DNA of 29,177 nt, from IMG/VR virus record IMGVR_UViG_3300010885_006736, positions 1 to 29,177 of that record. The stretch is one strand, 5' to 3'. This document shows, piece after piece, positions 14,721-26,400 of this stretch. A program made the position numbers and the translations under genes. The notes beneath the pieces were generated by a model that worked only from the letters and a program-made list of their open reading frames with translations, was not told the DNA's origin and did not search any database. Source of the stretch: a virus. Numbering within the stretch: position 1 is the stretch's first letter; each line of letters begins with the position of its first letter.

Positions 14721-16798
14721 TGATTAACAGACCTAAGTTATCTTCCCTGTTACCATCGCAGGTTCCTGAATTTATTAGGGAAGATTATAGTACATTCATA
14801 GATTTCTTAAAAGCGTATTATGATTTTCTTGAACAGAATTATGATACCGACATTGTAAAAGTCAGAGATCTAGATACAACACTTGATTCATTTATTGATC
14901 AATTCAAAAATGAATTGGCTCACAACATTCCCTATACTGTTGTTAATGAAAGATTTTTATTAGAAAAGATCAAAGATCAGTATCTCGCCAAAGGTTCTGA
15001 GGCATCATTTAAACTTCTTTTTAAAATTCTTTTCAATAAAAATGTAGTTGTTGATTATCCATCTAAACAAATTCTTCGTGCATCTGATGGACGTTGGAAT
15101 CAAGACGTTTCAGTATTTGCATATGTAAATGCTGGTAACCCAGAAGATATTGTTGGTAAATTAGTTGATGTTATTACGCCAAATAGAATTATTCGTATTC
15201 AGGTTGATAAACGCCAATATGTTGAGATTGAAGTTGATAATGCCGTTAAAATATCTGAGCATATTTATGAACTTTTTATTGATCGTAGATTCTTTGGTGA
15301 CATTAACATTGGCGATAAAATGCGTTACAGCGATGTCTTTGACGCCACTATTTTATCAACAACTTCCAAAGTACAGATTCAACGTGCTGGTAAGAAATTT
15401 AAAGTTGGTGAATTATATGAAATTAGAAACGGCGATGGTAAAGGTTCTATCTTAAAAGTATCTCGTGTTAATGAGATAGGTGGCATTGAAGCATTAGAAT
15501 TTGTTCGTTATGGTATTGGTTATACAAATGATTTTACTGCAAATTTATTACCATATGGTGGAACATCTGCAACACAGGCTGGAGCAACTGGATTAACAAT
15601 TTCTGGAGTTTCACCAAATACATCTATTGCATTCTCAGAAACTACTGATGGATTCTTTGAACAGGGTATCATTAATAGAACAGATTATAACGTAACAGAA
15701 TATTGGGATGGTACATATGTAGGTGAAACTGTTCGTGAATTCTTCGTTGATAATAAATACACAATTTTAGATCCAGAAGAGCCAGCAGTTGTTAAAATTA
15801 TTCTTGGTCCACTGACAAAATATCCAGGATATTATACAACCAACGATGGTTTCTTGGATGATGCTATTTTTATTCAGGATAGTAAATATTATCAGGCATT
15901 TGCCTATGTTCTTAAAATTGATGAGCGTCTAGAAAAATATCGTTCTGCAGTTAAGACACTTATTCATCCAGCTGGTATGGCACTGTTTGGTGAGTTTGAT
16001 ATTCGTAATGAATTTGATCTAGGCATATCATTAGAATTTGCACTTAAATATTTGGTTCTTTCTCTACAAGATGAAGTCCAAACTGAGGATAGTTCTTTTG
16101 TTAAATTAAGTTCAAAACGATTAGATGAAACTATTACTCCTTCAGAAACCCATGTAAGTTTAGTAAATAAATCGATTAATAATCATTATTTAAATAATGG
16201 CATTACACAGGATAATAATACAGTAACACCATCTGAACAGTTACAATTTAAGAATTTTGGTAAATATGTTGGTGCTACTCTTTTAAATGATGGTTTAACC
16301 TTAGATGATAATACAGTAACTCTTTCTGAGTCTACAATAAACTATGAATATAGTGAATTAACTCGTAGTGGTATTAGTACTGTAAATACAACTAAGATTT
16401 TAAATTCTGTAAATTATGACCATTTCTTAAATAATGGTGTTACTTTAGATACTGATTTAGTTGTTCCCAGTGATGATCTTGGAATAAAAGAAATTAGTAA
16501 AGCACTTAATATTCATAAACTTTATGATAATTTAACATCCGATACTAGTTCGGTAACAATGAGTGATACTACTGGAACTAATTCTACTAGAACTGTTCCT
16601 TATGTTGTCCTAAATAAATCATTAGCTACTCATTATCTGAATGATGGGACAACACCAGATACTAGTTCTGCTCGACCAACTGATAGTGGTGGTTCTTTAT
16701 GGTTAAATCCATATGCCGACCCTTATCCAATTAGCAGTTCATATTTCGCAAACGATAGTGGAAACTACACAGAGGGTGAATCCGCCTTTACAGGATAA
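14720..16798 (+). CDS. 7: Baseplate wedge initiator gp7-like, short form with repeat tail
   Basis: This 692-residue protein corresponds to the C-terminal part of T4 gp7 (1032 residues). LLPSQVPEFIREDYSTFIDF, AKGSEASFKLLFKILFNKNV and HPAGMALFGEF align by eye with T4 gp7 segments beginning at about residue 660. The large N-terminal beta domains of T4 gp7 are missing. Residues about 449-655 instead carry five or more degenerate repeats of the form HYLNNGITxDxNTVTPSE. gp7 forms the core trimer with two gp6 copies and starts wedge assembly. The repeat tail is not part of T4 gp7 and may reach the baseplate periphery. It is coupled to gp6 by TAATG. Confidence 0.75.
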   Translation: MINRPKLSSLLPSQVPEFIREDYSTFIDFLKAYYDFLEQNYDTDIVKVRDLDTTLDSFIDQFKNELAHNIPYTVVNERFLLEKIKDQYLAKGSEASFKLLFKILFNKNVVVDYPSKQILRASDGRWNQDVSVFAYVNAGNPEDIVGKLVDVITPNRIIRIQVDKRQYVEIEVDNAVKISEHIYELFIDRRFFGDINIGDKMRYSDVFDATILSTTSKVQIQRAGKKFKVGELYEIRNGDGKGSILKVSRVNEIGGIEALEFVRYGIGYTNDFTANLLPYGGTSATQAGATGLTISGVSPNTSIAFSETTDGFFEQGIINRTDYNVTEYWDGTYVGETVREFFVDNKYTILDPEEPAVVKIILGPLTKYPGYYTTNDGFLDDAIFIQDSKYYQAFAYVLKIDERLEKYRSAVKTLIHPAGMALFGEFDIRNEFDLGISLEFALKYLVLSLQDEVQTEDSSFVKLSSKRLDETITPSETHVSLVNKSINNHYLNNGITQDNNTVTPSEQLQFKNFGKYVGATLLNDGLTLDDNTVTLSESTINYEYSELTRSGISTVNTTKILNSVNYDHFLNNGVTLDTDLVVPSDDLGIKEISKALNIHKLYDNLTSDTSSVTMSDTTGTNSTRTVPYVVLNKSLATHYLNDGTTPDTSSARPTDSGGSLWLNPYADPYPISSSYFANDSGNYTEGESAFTG
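16184..16684 (+). repeat. Degenerate protein repeats in the gp7 tail
   Basis: Five copies of an 18-19-residue motif start at residues 489, 520, 568, 599 and 638. The pattern is hydrophobic-LNxG-T-D-(D/N/T)-x-(T/S)-VTxS-(E/D). Spacing varies from 31 to 48 residues. A possible older copy lies at residues 449-477. The copies are diverged at DNA level. Confidence 0.7.
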
Positions 16799-16809
16799 AC
16801 AATACTAAC

Positions 16810-16815
16810 AGGAGA
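16810..16815 (+). promoter_or_regulatory. Strong ribosome binding site AGGAGA
   Basis: AGGAGA lies 5 bases before the ATG at 16821. It is the closest match to the Shine-Dalgarno consensus in the rightward arm, where most genes rely on overlap coupling or weak purine runs. Confidence 0.6.
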
Positions 16816-16820
16816 TTCCT

Positions 16821-17264
16821 ATGAATTTACAAGAAAACTTAAAAGCACATGGTGAATTGACTATTTCTGTATTTGACAGAGATGGTAAATTAAAAGAAGC
16901 CAAAAAAGTACCCAACTTAGTTGTTACAGTTGGTAAGAATTATATTGCTAGCCGTATGGTTGGCACAGCATCGACAGTAATGAGCCACATGGCTATCGGT
17001 ACTGGTACTGGAACACCAATCGCTGGTGATACCACTTTGGGAACATCAGCTGGTCGTGTATCATTAAGTGCTTTCACTGCCTCAACTAATACTGTTACTG
17101 CAACTGCAACCTTTCCAGCTGGTACTGGTACTGGTGCAATTACTGAAGCTGGTATTTTTAATGATTCCTCATCTGGTACAATGCTTTGCCGCACAACTTT
17201 CCCAGTTGTTAACAAAGCAGCTGGTGACTCAATTGCTATTACTTGGGTTGTTACAGTAAGTTAA
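16821..17264 (+). CDS. Small virion structural protein, tail/baseplate decoration type
   Basis: This 147-residue, beta-rich and Gly/Thr-rich protein contains VVTVGKNYIASRMVG, HMAIGTGTGTPIAGDTTLGT and GTGAITEAGIFNDSSSGTML. I know this pattern from a small structural protein common in tailed phages (found near tail fibre or baseplate genes), without an assigned biochemical role. It follows gp7 by 22 bases with its own strong AGGAGA site, which suggests high copy number. It precedes gp8 by 16 bases. A peripheral baseplate or fibre-attachment role is inferred from position only. Confidence 0.6.
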   Translation: MNLQENLKAHGELTISVFDRDGKLKEAKKVPNLVVTVGKNYIASRMVGTASTVMSHMAIGTGTGTPIAGDTTLGTSAGRVSLSAFTASTNTVTATATFPAGTGTGAITEAGIFNDSSSGTMLCRTTFPVVNKAAGDSIAITWVVTVS

Positions 17265-17280
17265 TTAAAAGACGAGAAAA

Positions 17281-20200
17281 ATGACTACATCTTCTTTAAT
17301 GAAGACCACTCTGCATAATTCAGTTGCAGATGGCATCTACAACGAGGTTATTTCTAGATACACAAGATACTACTATTTCTTGGGTAAAACCCTCTCATGG
17401 GAAGATGAGTTAACTCCACCATTTCCAATTGACAGTTACGCTTATGAACTTTCTACTCGTAATGAAATTATTACGATGAAAGAAATTAAACCAACTGACC
17501 TTGCTTATGTTATTGAAAGAAGTAACTGGGTTGAGGGAACTGTATATGATCAGTTTGATGATCAATATTCTACTGAAGTTCAGGGTATTGATTTAGTTGC
17601 TGGTGGTTATAGTTATGGTTCTGCACCAAATGTTTATATTGGTTCTGAAGGTTCTGTTACATGGCGTGCATCTACTAATTATGTATATGGTACCATGATT
17701 AAAGTTAATGGTAGTTCAAAAGTGTATGTTGTTACCAATACTGGTGTTTCTGGAACTACTGCACCAACTCATACTACTGGAACTGAATTAAATGGAACTG
17801 TGTCATTAAAATATATCGCACATAATGATGCGAATGGTTCTGGTGCAACGGCAACAGCAACTGTTCTAGATGGTGCGGTTATTGATATTCAATTGACACA
17901 TCGTGGTTCTGGTTATACATATAGCCCTTCAGTAACAATTATTGGTGGTGGTGGTGCAAATGCTTATGGTGATGCTGTAGTTACTGTTGCGCCATCTGGT
18001 ACTCAGAAACTAGAAGATGCTATGTTTTATGTTGTTACTGATGAGTATAATGTATATCAATGTATTGATAACAATAATAGTGCGCCTTCTACAGAAAAAC
18101 CAACAGGAACTACTGTTGATGCAATTAAAACTAATGATGGTTATATTTGGAAATTTCTTTATAATATTCCAATTGCTTTAAGGAATAAATTTTTAACTGA
18201 TCAATACATGCCAGTTGTTACTGCACTACGTGATCAGTTTTACTCTGCTGGTAGTTTGAAAACTGTTCGTATTGATCAGGCTGGTACTGGTTATACTTCT
18301 GGTACAATTACTGTTCAGGGTGATGGATTTGCCACTGGTGAAGAGATATGGTTAACTGGATATTCTATTGATGATGTTGGTTCTGGATATATTGTAGCAA
18401 CTATTTCAATCGATCCTCCATTTAGTGGAGTATCTACATGGTTACCAAATCAAACTGCTTTGGTTAATCAAAAAATAACATTCCAAAATAACGTATACCG
18501 TGTTGCAGTTTCTGGCGTAACTGGTCCAGAAGCAACTTTATGGACAGCTAATACTGCAGTATCTAGTTCTGATCATCTTTATTATTCTGATAGATTATAT
18601 ACTGTTACTTTTGCTGGAACTACCAGTGCTGTTGCTCCAATTCATACAAGCGGAACTGCAACAAACGGAACTGCAACATTATTATACGTTGGAACTACCA
18701 GTGATGCTGGTCCAGTCCATAGAAAAGGTAATGTCAAAAACGGCACCACAGTTTTAGAATACATTGGAACTACTCCAACCGCAGAAGCAGTTATTGAAGA
18801 TGGTGAGATTACAAATCTCACGATATATGGTATGTTAAAACAGATACAGATTTTAACTGGTGGTTCTGGATATACTTCTCCACCAACTGTTAATATTACT
18901 GGTGGTGGAGGATTGGATGCGGCAGGAATAGCAATATTAAATGAAAACGGATCTATTATCCGAGTTGATATTACTGATCCAGGATATGATTATATTAGTG
19001 CACCAAATATTACGTTTGGTGATATCTGGACAGCTAGCACTGCAGTTAGTATTGGTGATCAACTTTATTATTCAAATAGATTATATACAGTTACTGGTGC
19101 AGGGAATACAGGTTCTTCCGCTCCAGTTCATCTATCTGGAACATCATTAAATGGAACTTCACAATTAACATATGTTGGTTCTACCGCAACTGCTGAAACT
19201 AGTATTAAATATGGTTCTGGTTATAACTCATATCCATCAATTACAATCAGCAGTGACTCTGGTGAAAATGCTTCTGCTAACTTTACTGGTGAAAAAACTG
19301 AAGCAAGTTTAATTCCAATTTTTGCATCAGATACTATTGGACAACAGTGGGAGCCAGAAACTTCGTATGGTGTTGGATTAAAAGTTTGGTATAATAATAA
19401 ACTATATACATGCACCACTGCTGGTATTAGTGGGGTTACTGAACCAACACATACAACTGCCACACAAATAAATGGCACTGCAAGATTTTTGTTTGAAGGA
19501 TATTTTGGACAGTTAATTGGAATTCAAATTAATGATCCAGGTGTAGGTTATACTTACGCCAACCTTAACGTAACTGGGGATGGTTACTCTGCAGCAGTTT
19601 CGGCAGATTTGTCTCCTGGAGATGTAAATACACTACAAGCAAATATTGAATTACTAACAGTTGATGGGCGTATCATGAACTGCCCAGTTATTTCTGGCGG
19701 TTATGGATACGGTAATGCAGTTATTACAATTACTGGCGATGGCACTGGAGCATCTGCAGAAGCAGTTTTATCCAATGGTAAGATTACAAAAATTAACATG
19801 ACCAACTATGGTGCTGGTTATCGTTGGGCAACAGTTACAATTACTGGTTCTGGATTTGGTGGAAAAGCACGTGCTATTATTGGACCATATGGTGGGTTTG
19901 GTAAAGAAGCATTAAATAATCTTTTTGCTCATACGTTAATGTTCTACAGTAATGTATCCCAAGACAAAAATCAGGGTTTTGATGTAAATAATGATTACCG
20001 TCAACTTGGAATTATTAAATCACCTAGACAATATGGTAATACATTACCATTAACATCTGTTCTAGCCTCAGGATGTTGGGCTGTTGCTGGTACTGCTAAT
20101 ATAACTTTATATCCTGTTGATTCTATATTATATAAAACTGATGATAATAAACAGTTTAGAATTGTTACTAATAATGGTAGTGCCCTTCTACTTCAGGCAT

Positions 20201-20388
20201 TAGATAATGCTGCAGTAGTTACAGGAAATAACTTTAGAAATGAGGCTGGTGACGTATTTACAGTATCTGCAGTAACTCCACCTTCAGTAGATAAATACTC
20301 TGGTGATCTAATGTTTATTGATAATAAACAAGCATTTACTCCAACAGCAGACGAAACAGTTACACTTAGAACAGTTTTAAGGTTCTAA
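17281..20388 (+). CDS. 8: Baseplate wedge subunit gp8-like, greatly enlarged by inserted repeats
   Basis: This 1035-residue protein (T4 gp8 has 334) shows both ends of gp8. Near the N-terminus YYYFLGKTLSWEDELTPPFP and SYAYELSTRNEI match T4 'IYITFGRSEPW...FAPPYPTDS'. In the middle DGYIWKFLYNIP matches 'DGYVWEYLFEIP'. At the C-terminus YSGDLMFIDNKQAFTP matches 'HSGEMIYMENRPPI'. Between these are two repeat families. One is a CBM-like module of about 52 residues at residues 127-179, 420-471, 582-633 and 689-739. The other is Gly-rich 'GSGYTxPPTVxITGGG' repeats scattered from about 101 to 865. gp8 links wedges to outer parts; here it may also bind surface glycans. The gp8 identity rests on these matches; the binding role is inferred. 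Confidence 0.75.
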   Translation: MTTSSLMKTTLHNSVADGIYNEVISRYTRYYYFLGKTLSWEDELTPPFPIDSYAYELSTRNEIITMKEIKPTDLAYVIERSNWVEGTVYDQFDDQYSTEVQGIDLVAGGYSYGSAPNVYIGSEGSVTWRASTNYVYGTMIKVNGSSKVYVVTNTGVSGTTAPTHTTGTELNGTVSLKYIAHNDANGSGATATATVLDGAVIDIQLTHRGSGYTYSPSVTIIGGGGANAYGDAVVTVAPSGTQKLEDAMFYVVTDEYNVYQCIDNNNSAPSTEKPTGTTVDAIKTNDGYIWKFLYNIPIALRNKFLTDQYMPVVTALRDQFYSAGSLKTVRIDQAGTGYTSGTITVQGDGFATGEEIWLTGYSIDDVGSGYIVATISIDPPFSGVSTWLPNQTALVNQKITFQNNVYRVAVSGVTGPEATLWTANTAVSSSDHLYYSDRLYTVTFAGTTSAVAPIHTSGTATNGTATLLYVGTTSDAGPVHRKGNVKNGTTVLEYIGTTPTAEAVIEDGEITNLTIYGMLKQIQILTGGSGYTSPPTVNITGGGGLDAAGIAILNENGSIIRVDITDPGYDYISAPNITFGDIWTASTAVSIGDQLYYSNRLYTVTGAGNTGSSAPVHLSGTSLNGTSQLTYVGSTATAETSIKYGSGYNSYPSITISSDSGENASANFTGEKTEASLIPIFASDTIGQQWEPETSYGVGLKVWYNNKLYTCTTAGISGVTEPTHTTATQINGTARFLFEGYFGQLIGIQINDPGVGYTYANLNVTGDGYSAAVSADLSPGDVNTLQANIELLTVDGRIMNCPVISGGYGYGNAVITITGDGTGASAEAVLSNGKITKINMTNYGAGYRWATVTITGSGFGGKARAIIGPYGGFGKEALNNLFAHTLMFYSNVSQDKNQGFDVNNDYRQLGIIKSPRQYGNTLPLTSVLASGCWAVAGTANITLYPVDSILYKTDDNKQFRIVTNNGSALLLQALDNAAVVTGNNFRNEAGDVFTVSAVTPPSVDKYSGDLMFIDNKQAFTPTADETVTLRTVLRF
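17659..17817 (+). repeat. CBM-like module, copy 1 (gp8)
   Basis: Residues 127-179 of the gp8-like protein. The pattern is W-x-A-S-T-x-Y-x-x-G, then VYVVTNTG, then APTHTTGTELNGTVSLKYI. It resembles small chitin-binding-type modules, which use a leading Trp and a 'Y..G..V...G..Y' core. Confidence 0.6.
18538..18693 (+). repeat. CBM-like module, copy 2 (gp8)
   Basis: Residues 420-471: LWTANTAVSSSDHLYYSDRL, then APIHTSGTATNGTATLLYVG. A partial extra copy (GPVHRKGNVKNGTTVLEYIG, residues 477-496) follows. It is similar to copy 3 at DNA level as well as protein level. Confidence 0.6.
19024..19179 (+). repeat. CBM-like module, copy 3 (gp8)
   Basis: Residues 582-633: IWTASTAVSIGDQLYYSNRL, then SAPVHLSGTSLNGTSQLTYV. 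Runs such as TGGACAGCTA and AGATTATATAC are shared with copy 2, indicating a relatively recent duplication. Confidence 0.6.
19345..19497 (+). repeat. CBM-like module, copy 4 (gp8)
   Basis: Residues 689-739: QWEPETSYGVGLKVWYNNKL, then EPTHTTATQINGTARFLFEG. This copy is closer to standard carbohydrate-binding modules in its W-x-x-x-T-x-Y-x-x-G start. Confidence 0.6.
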
Positions 20389-20394
20389 TAAATA
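20387..20394 (+). promoter_or_regulatory. Late-promoter-like AATAAATA before the giant DUF4815 gene
   Basis: AATAAATA overlaps the gp8 stop and differs in one base from T4 TATAAATA. The ATG at 20426 lies 31 bases downstream, with AGGATAGAG between as a possible ribosome binding site. The motif is weaker than the CTAAATA sites. Confidence 0.35.
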
Positions 20395-20425
20395 ATAAAG
20401 ATTACTTACAGGATAGAGATCAACA

Positions 20426-23400
20426 ATGTTAGATTTTAATACCGAACCATATAATGATGACTTTGATGAGAATAATAAATTCTATCGAATTTTATTCCGT
20501 CCAAGTTATGCTGTTCAGGCACGTGAACTCACTCAAATGCAGACTATTCTGCAGAATCAAATCAAACGCCATGGTGACCATGTATTCGCACAGGGTGCTA
20601 TGGTTATCCCAGGACAGATCTCTCTTGATACAAAATTTAATTACGTAAAATTAGCAGTATTTAACTCAGCTGGCGATGTAACAGAAACCTTTATTGCAAA
20701 TTTAGCAGGGAAAACTCTTCAGGGTACTTCTGGTGTAACTGCTCAAATATTAGCGATTGTTAATGCAGATGCGGAAGATCCTACAACTGTATATGTTCGT
20801 TATACATCAGCTGGTACAGATAATTTAACTAAAACATTCTCTAACTCAGAAGTATTAACTACAACTGATGGAGAATATACAATAACTGCAGCCTCAGCAG
20901 ATTCAGTTGGTATTGGTTCTGCTGCTATTATCGAACGTGGTGTTTATTACGTAAATGGTTATTTCGTTCTTTGCGACAATCAAACAATCGTACTTGACAA
21001 ATATACAAACTCACCTTCATATCGTGTTGGTCTAAAGGTTATTGAAAGCAAACTTACTCCAGAAGATACTGGATACGAAATGCTTCTCGATAATGCACAG
21101 AACAGCTTTAACTATGCTGCTCCAGGCGCACATCGTTATTTTATTGACCTTATTTTAACTAAGGTTGCTCCTGATTCTGTAGATGACGTAGATTTTATTG
21201 AACTATTATCTACTGATCAGGGTCAGGTTAAACGTGAAGTTACTAAAACAGCATACGCTGAAATAGAAAAAACATTGGCTCGTCGCACTTATGATGAGTC
21301 TGGTAACTATACAATTAAACCTTTTGCAATTGATATTCGTGAACATCGCAGTAATAATCGTGGTGCATGGAAAGAAAACACTTCTTATCTAATTGGTGAT
21401 GTAGTTACAAGTGGTAATTATACCTACGTTGCTAAAAACTCTGCAACTTCAGTTAATATTCCTCCAACACATTTAGAAGGAACATCCTATGATGGTGGTT
21501 CATCTACTGGTGTTAATTGGGAATATAATGAGAAACCACTTTATAATCGTGGCGTCTATACACCAGAAAATGGTGGAGATGAAGCTAAACTTGCCGTTGG
21601 TATGGAACCAGGTAAAGCATATGTTCAGGGTTATGAAATCGAAAAGATTGCCACTGAATATGTTGATGTTGCCAAAGCACGTGATTACGTTCAAACAGAT
21701 GATACGTATCTAACAACTCCGCTTGGTAATTTTGTTTATGTAACAAATATTAACTCTTTGCCACCATTCGATTCAACCAGTGGTTGCCCATCGATTACAA
21801 TTTACAATAGATTTACTACTTCGGTTGGTGTTGCTCCAGCAAGTGCTGTTGCAATTGGTACTGCTCGTATTCGTGGTATTGAATGGGACAGTGGAACTAT
21901 CGGAACACAAAATGCTGTTTATAAACTATACCTATTTGATGTTCAAATATCAACTGGGTATGACTTTGCACGTAATGCTAAATCTTTCTACTATAGTCGT
22001 AGTGATTCAAATCTTAACTTTACTGCTGATATAAATGCAATTACTACTAACATAGTTGGTTCTGGAACAACATATAGTTCTTATCCAGGAACTCGTGGTG
22101 CGTCAACTACAATCTATGGTGTTGGAACTGCATTCTCAAGTGGAACAACTACTAGCCCAGCACTTAAAGTTGGTGACTATATTTACGTAGGTTCTACTGC
22201 AAATCGTCGCAGAGTTGTTACAATTACAAATAACCAACAGATTGTTGTTGATACATCAGTAACTGTTGATGGTGGAATTATTAGTTTGATCACATCTTCT
22301 GTTCAAGAACCACAAAATGCTAGATTAGTTTATCCACTTCCAAATTATGCTATTAAATCTGTTCGTGATGCAAATTCTACTAAACAGATTATTTACTATG
22401 GCATGCAATATATTAGCGGAACTACTGGTTCTGGTGCTGGTGGTTCCTGTACTTTAACTATTAATACTACTGCTGGCGTATTTGCTGACTCTGCCGAAAA
22501 TGATAATTACATAGTTACATGGTATGATTCTGGATCTGGTGGTGTAACAATTAAACCAACTTCTATTAGTAGTGGTGGTTCTTCATCAATTAGTTTTACT
22601 TTACCAGATACATACGCTAATTCTAACTTTGTTGTAATGGCAACAGTTAAGAAAATTGGTTCTGATGGTGGTGAGAAAACTAAAACTCTTGGAACTGTAA
22701 CCCAGAATTATACAACTCAAGCAGCTGCGACTAAAGCGATCCTATCTCTTGGTAAATCAGACGTATTAAGAATTAAATCCATCATGATGGATACTGGTTC
22801 ATTTGCATCTCCAAGTGGCACTTATGGTATCAGTATTTACGATCGTTATGATTTCGATAATGGTCAACGTGATACGCACTATGACCTTGGTCGTTTGATT
22901 TTAAAACATTCATACTCTCCACCTTCGGCACCAATCTCTGTTGTGTTTGAGTATTTTGTTCACTCATCTGGTGATTACTTCAGTATTAATTCATATCCAG
23001 GAACTATTCAATTAGTTGATATTCCTTCATACAATGGTGTTTCTCTGCGTGATGTATTAGATTTCCGTCCTCGTATTAATGATACTGGAACTGCATTCTC
23101 TGGATCTGGTTCATCATTCGCAATGACACCAAAACGTGGACAAGACGTTACAGTTAGTTATTCATACTACCTATCTCGTAAAGACAAAATTGCAATTGAT
23201 TCTTCTGGTCGTTTCTTTGATCTTGCTGGTGTTTCTGCACTAGTACCAGGAGAACCACTTGATCCAACATTGGGTATGGTTCTTTACAAATTAACACTAG
23301 AGCCATATACTTTTGGTACATCTAACGCAAATATTGTTATTGATCAGGTTGATAACAAGCGTTATACAATGCGTGATATTGGTAAATTAGAAAAACGTAT

Positions 23401-26400
23401 TGATAATTTAGAATACTACACTTCTCTATCACTATTAGAGCAAGAAACAAAATCACTTACTGTTACTGATTCAACTGGTCTAGATCGTTTTAAGAATGGT
23501 TTTATTGTTGATTCTTTTACTGGTCATAATGTTGGTAACGTACTATCTCCAGACTACCTATGTTCTGTTGATATGCAGAAAGGTGAACTACGTCCATTCT
23601 ATGTAATGGACAACGTAAACTTAGTTGAAAGTTTATCTAGCGATAATGATCGTGCCACTGCTGGTTATCAGATATATGGTGATGTTATTACATTGCCAGT
23701 TATTGGTCATGAGCCATTAGTAACTCAACAATATGCTTCTCGTCTAGAGAATATCAATCCATTCGCTATCTTTACATTCCTAGGTGATGTTCGTTTAAAC
23801 CCATCTTCAGATGACTGGTTTGAAACTAAGTATGCGCCAGAAATAGTTCGTAACGTAGAAGGTAGTTTTAATACTATTGCTGCTCTTGCAACACAGGCTG
23901 GCATTCTTGGTACTATCTGGAATGCATGGCAGGTAAACTGGATCGGTCAACCAGTTCCAGTTGGTGGATCTTTGGTTCAGTATACAACTGGTTCTAACTG
24001 GGCAAATCAACGTGCGTTGGAAGAAGGTGCCACATATATTAACGTAGACGAATTTAATAATCGCTTCGGTGGTGGTTCTGGTGGCGGTCCAGCTCGTCAG
24101 GTTTATGTTTCTACTTCTGCTCAAACTGGTACTAGATCAAGGGTTGGTGTTAAATCAACTTTAGCCGTTCAGTTCGAACGCCAGATAGTTGATGATAAAG
24201 TTGTTTCAACTGCGTTGATTCCTTATATCCGCAGTCGTAATATTCTTGTTCAGGTTAAGAAATTAAAACCAAATACAAAATTCTATCCATATTTTGATAA
24301 TATTGATGTAGGTTCTTATTGTACTCCATCTTCTATCTTTACATATACGCTGCCTTCTGCAACTTCAACAGACTTTGAAACATCAAAGAATTCTGGTGCT
24401 CTTGCGCAAGAAGCTGCTCGTATTGTTAATAATATTTCTGGTGTATTAACTGCAGATGATTCTGGTAATATGTGCCTAAACGTAGGTGACGTAATTACTG
24501 GTGCATCTTCTGCTGCAACTGCTGTAGTTGTTGGTAAATTCTACGATCAAGAAAATAATATTCGTAAACTACATGTTATGAATATTAAGGGTACGTTTAC
24601 TACAAATGAAACTATCTCTGGATCAATCTCTGGTGCAACGGCAACTTTAACTGTAAAAGAAAATAATAGATCTCAGGGTGGTGCTCTTGTAACTAATTCT
24701 ATTGGTGACTTAAACTTTGTTTACCACATTCCAAATGAAGATGCTTTGCGATTCCGTACTGGTACTCGTGAATTTAAACTTCTTGACGTAAGCACAGTTA
24801 CTGGTCAACAAACCTCTTCTGCAAAAGTTCAATATGAAGCTACTGGTATTTTAACTACTCGTCAGCAAACTATTAACTCGATTCGTAATGCTCATATTAT
24901 TCAAGAGATTGTTAATGAGAACGATACTATTTCCAGAACTATTGAACGTGTTGCACGTGATACTGGTTGGTATGACCCGCTGGCTCAAACATTCTTGGTT
25001 AAATCTCCTGGTGGTGCATTCTTAAGTAAAGTAGACATTTTCTTTGCCACTAAAGATGCAAACATTCCAGTTACACTTCAGATTCGTGAAGTAGTAAATG
25101 GTTATCCTGGTAAGAAGATTCTACCTTTCTCTGAAGTAACATTAAACTCACATCAGGTTAATATTTCTTCAACTACTGTCGCCATGACTGATGGTTCTGG
25201 TGCAAACTATCCTAAGTACGACACACCAACTACTTTTACTTTCCCAAGTCCAGTATATGTTCAGGATGCAACTGAATATTGTATCGTTCTTGCTTCTGAC
25301 TCAAACAATTATAAAGTTTGGATCTCTCAGATGGGTGATCAGATTCCTGCTTCTGCAAGAACTATTTCTGAACAACCATATGCGGGTGTTCTGTTCAAAT
25401 CACAGAACGCATCGACTTGGACTGCAAACCAAGATCAGGATTTAAAATTTACCGTATATCGTGCTAAGTTTAACACTGACGTAACTGGTAGCGTTGTATT
25501 TACAAACGATGTTCTTCCAGTTAAAGTTATCGATACTGATCCTTTTGAAACTGTTTCAGGAACTAATAAAGTTCGTGTATGGCACACAAACCATGGTCTA
25601 TTCTTAAACTCTAAAGTATCGTTTGATAATTCAGATACAACAATATACGCTGGAACTACTTCTTCTGGTGGAACTATTACTTGTAACTCATCAAACACTA
25701 CTGTTACTGGTAGCGGAACATTGTTTATCGACGACTTTACTGCTTCTGGTGCTGCACTATTCCGTGCATCTGATGGTAAGTGTATTGGTATTGTTGACCA
25801 TGTAACTAATGATACTACATTAGTATTGAAGAACAATGCTTCTGTAACTATCGGTACTGGCGTTGCATACACTTACGCTCTTCCTGTGCATGGTATTCCT
25901 GTAACAGAAATTTACAAAAATACTCTTGGTGCAGCAATCGTACATAGTATTAGCGATGTTGATCTTGATTCTTATACTATTACCGTAACAACTAATGCAG
26001 ACATTACTGGTTACGCTGGTGGTGATACTGTTCGTGCTGGTCATAACATAATCTATGATATTGCTCAACCAAGTGTTCAGTCTTTAAGTTTTTCAGATAC
26101 TACTTGTGAATTCAAGTTTAAGAGTACTTCTGGTAAATCCGTAGATGGTTCTGAATCACCTTATATACTTGGTGAATATTATGGTGTTACTCCAAATGAT
26201 AGTAATTACTTATACAGCCCTGCAGTTATTGCATCTACTGTAAATGAAAATGCTTTTGTTAGTTCTAAGACTGCTTTCTTACAAGCAAATATCTCTTCAA
26301 CAAATAATGCACTTTCACCAATTATTGATACTCATAGAACTTCATTAATTACTATTTCTAATAAAATTAATAATCCACGTGAAGATAATATTAACGTGGC

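Noticed and set aside
16610-16616. CTAAATA inside the gp7-like gene
   Set aside because: It lies within a coding repeat region, has no gene start nearby on the same strand, and the genome is AT-rich.
25435-25872. 145-codon open frame on the minus strand
   Set aside because: It is antisense to the DUF4815 gene; its Val/Thr-rich composition reflects the complementary codons.
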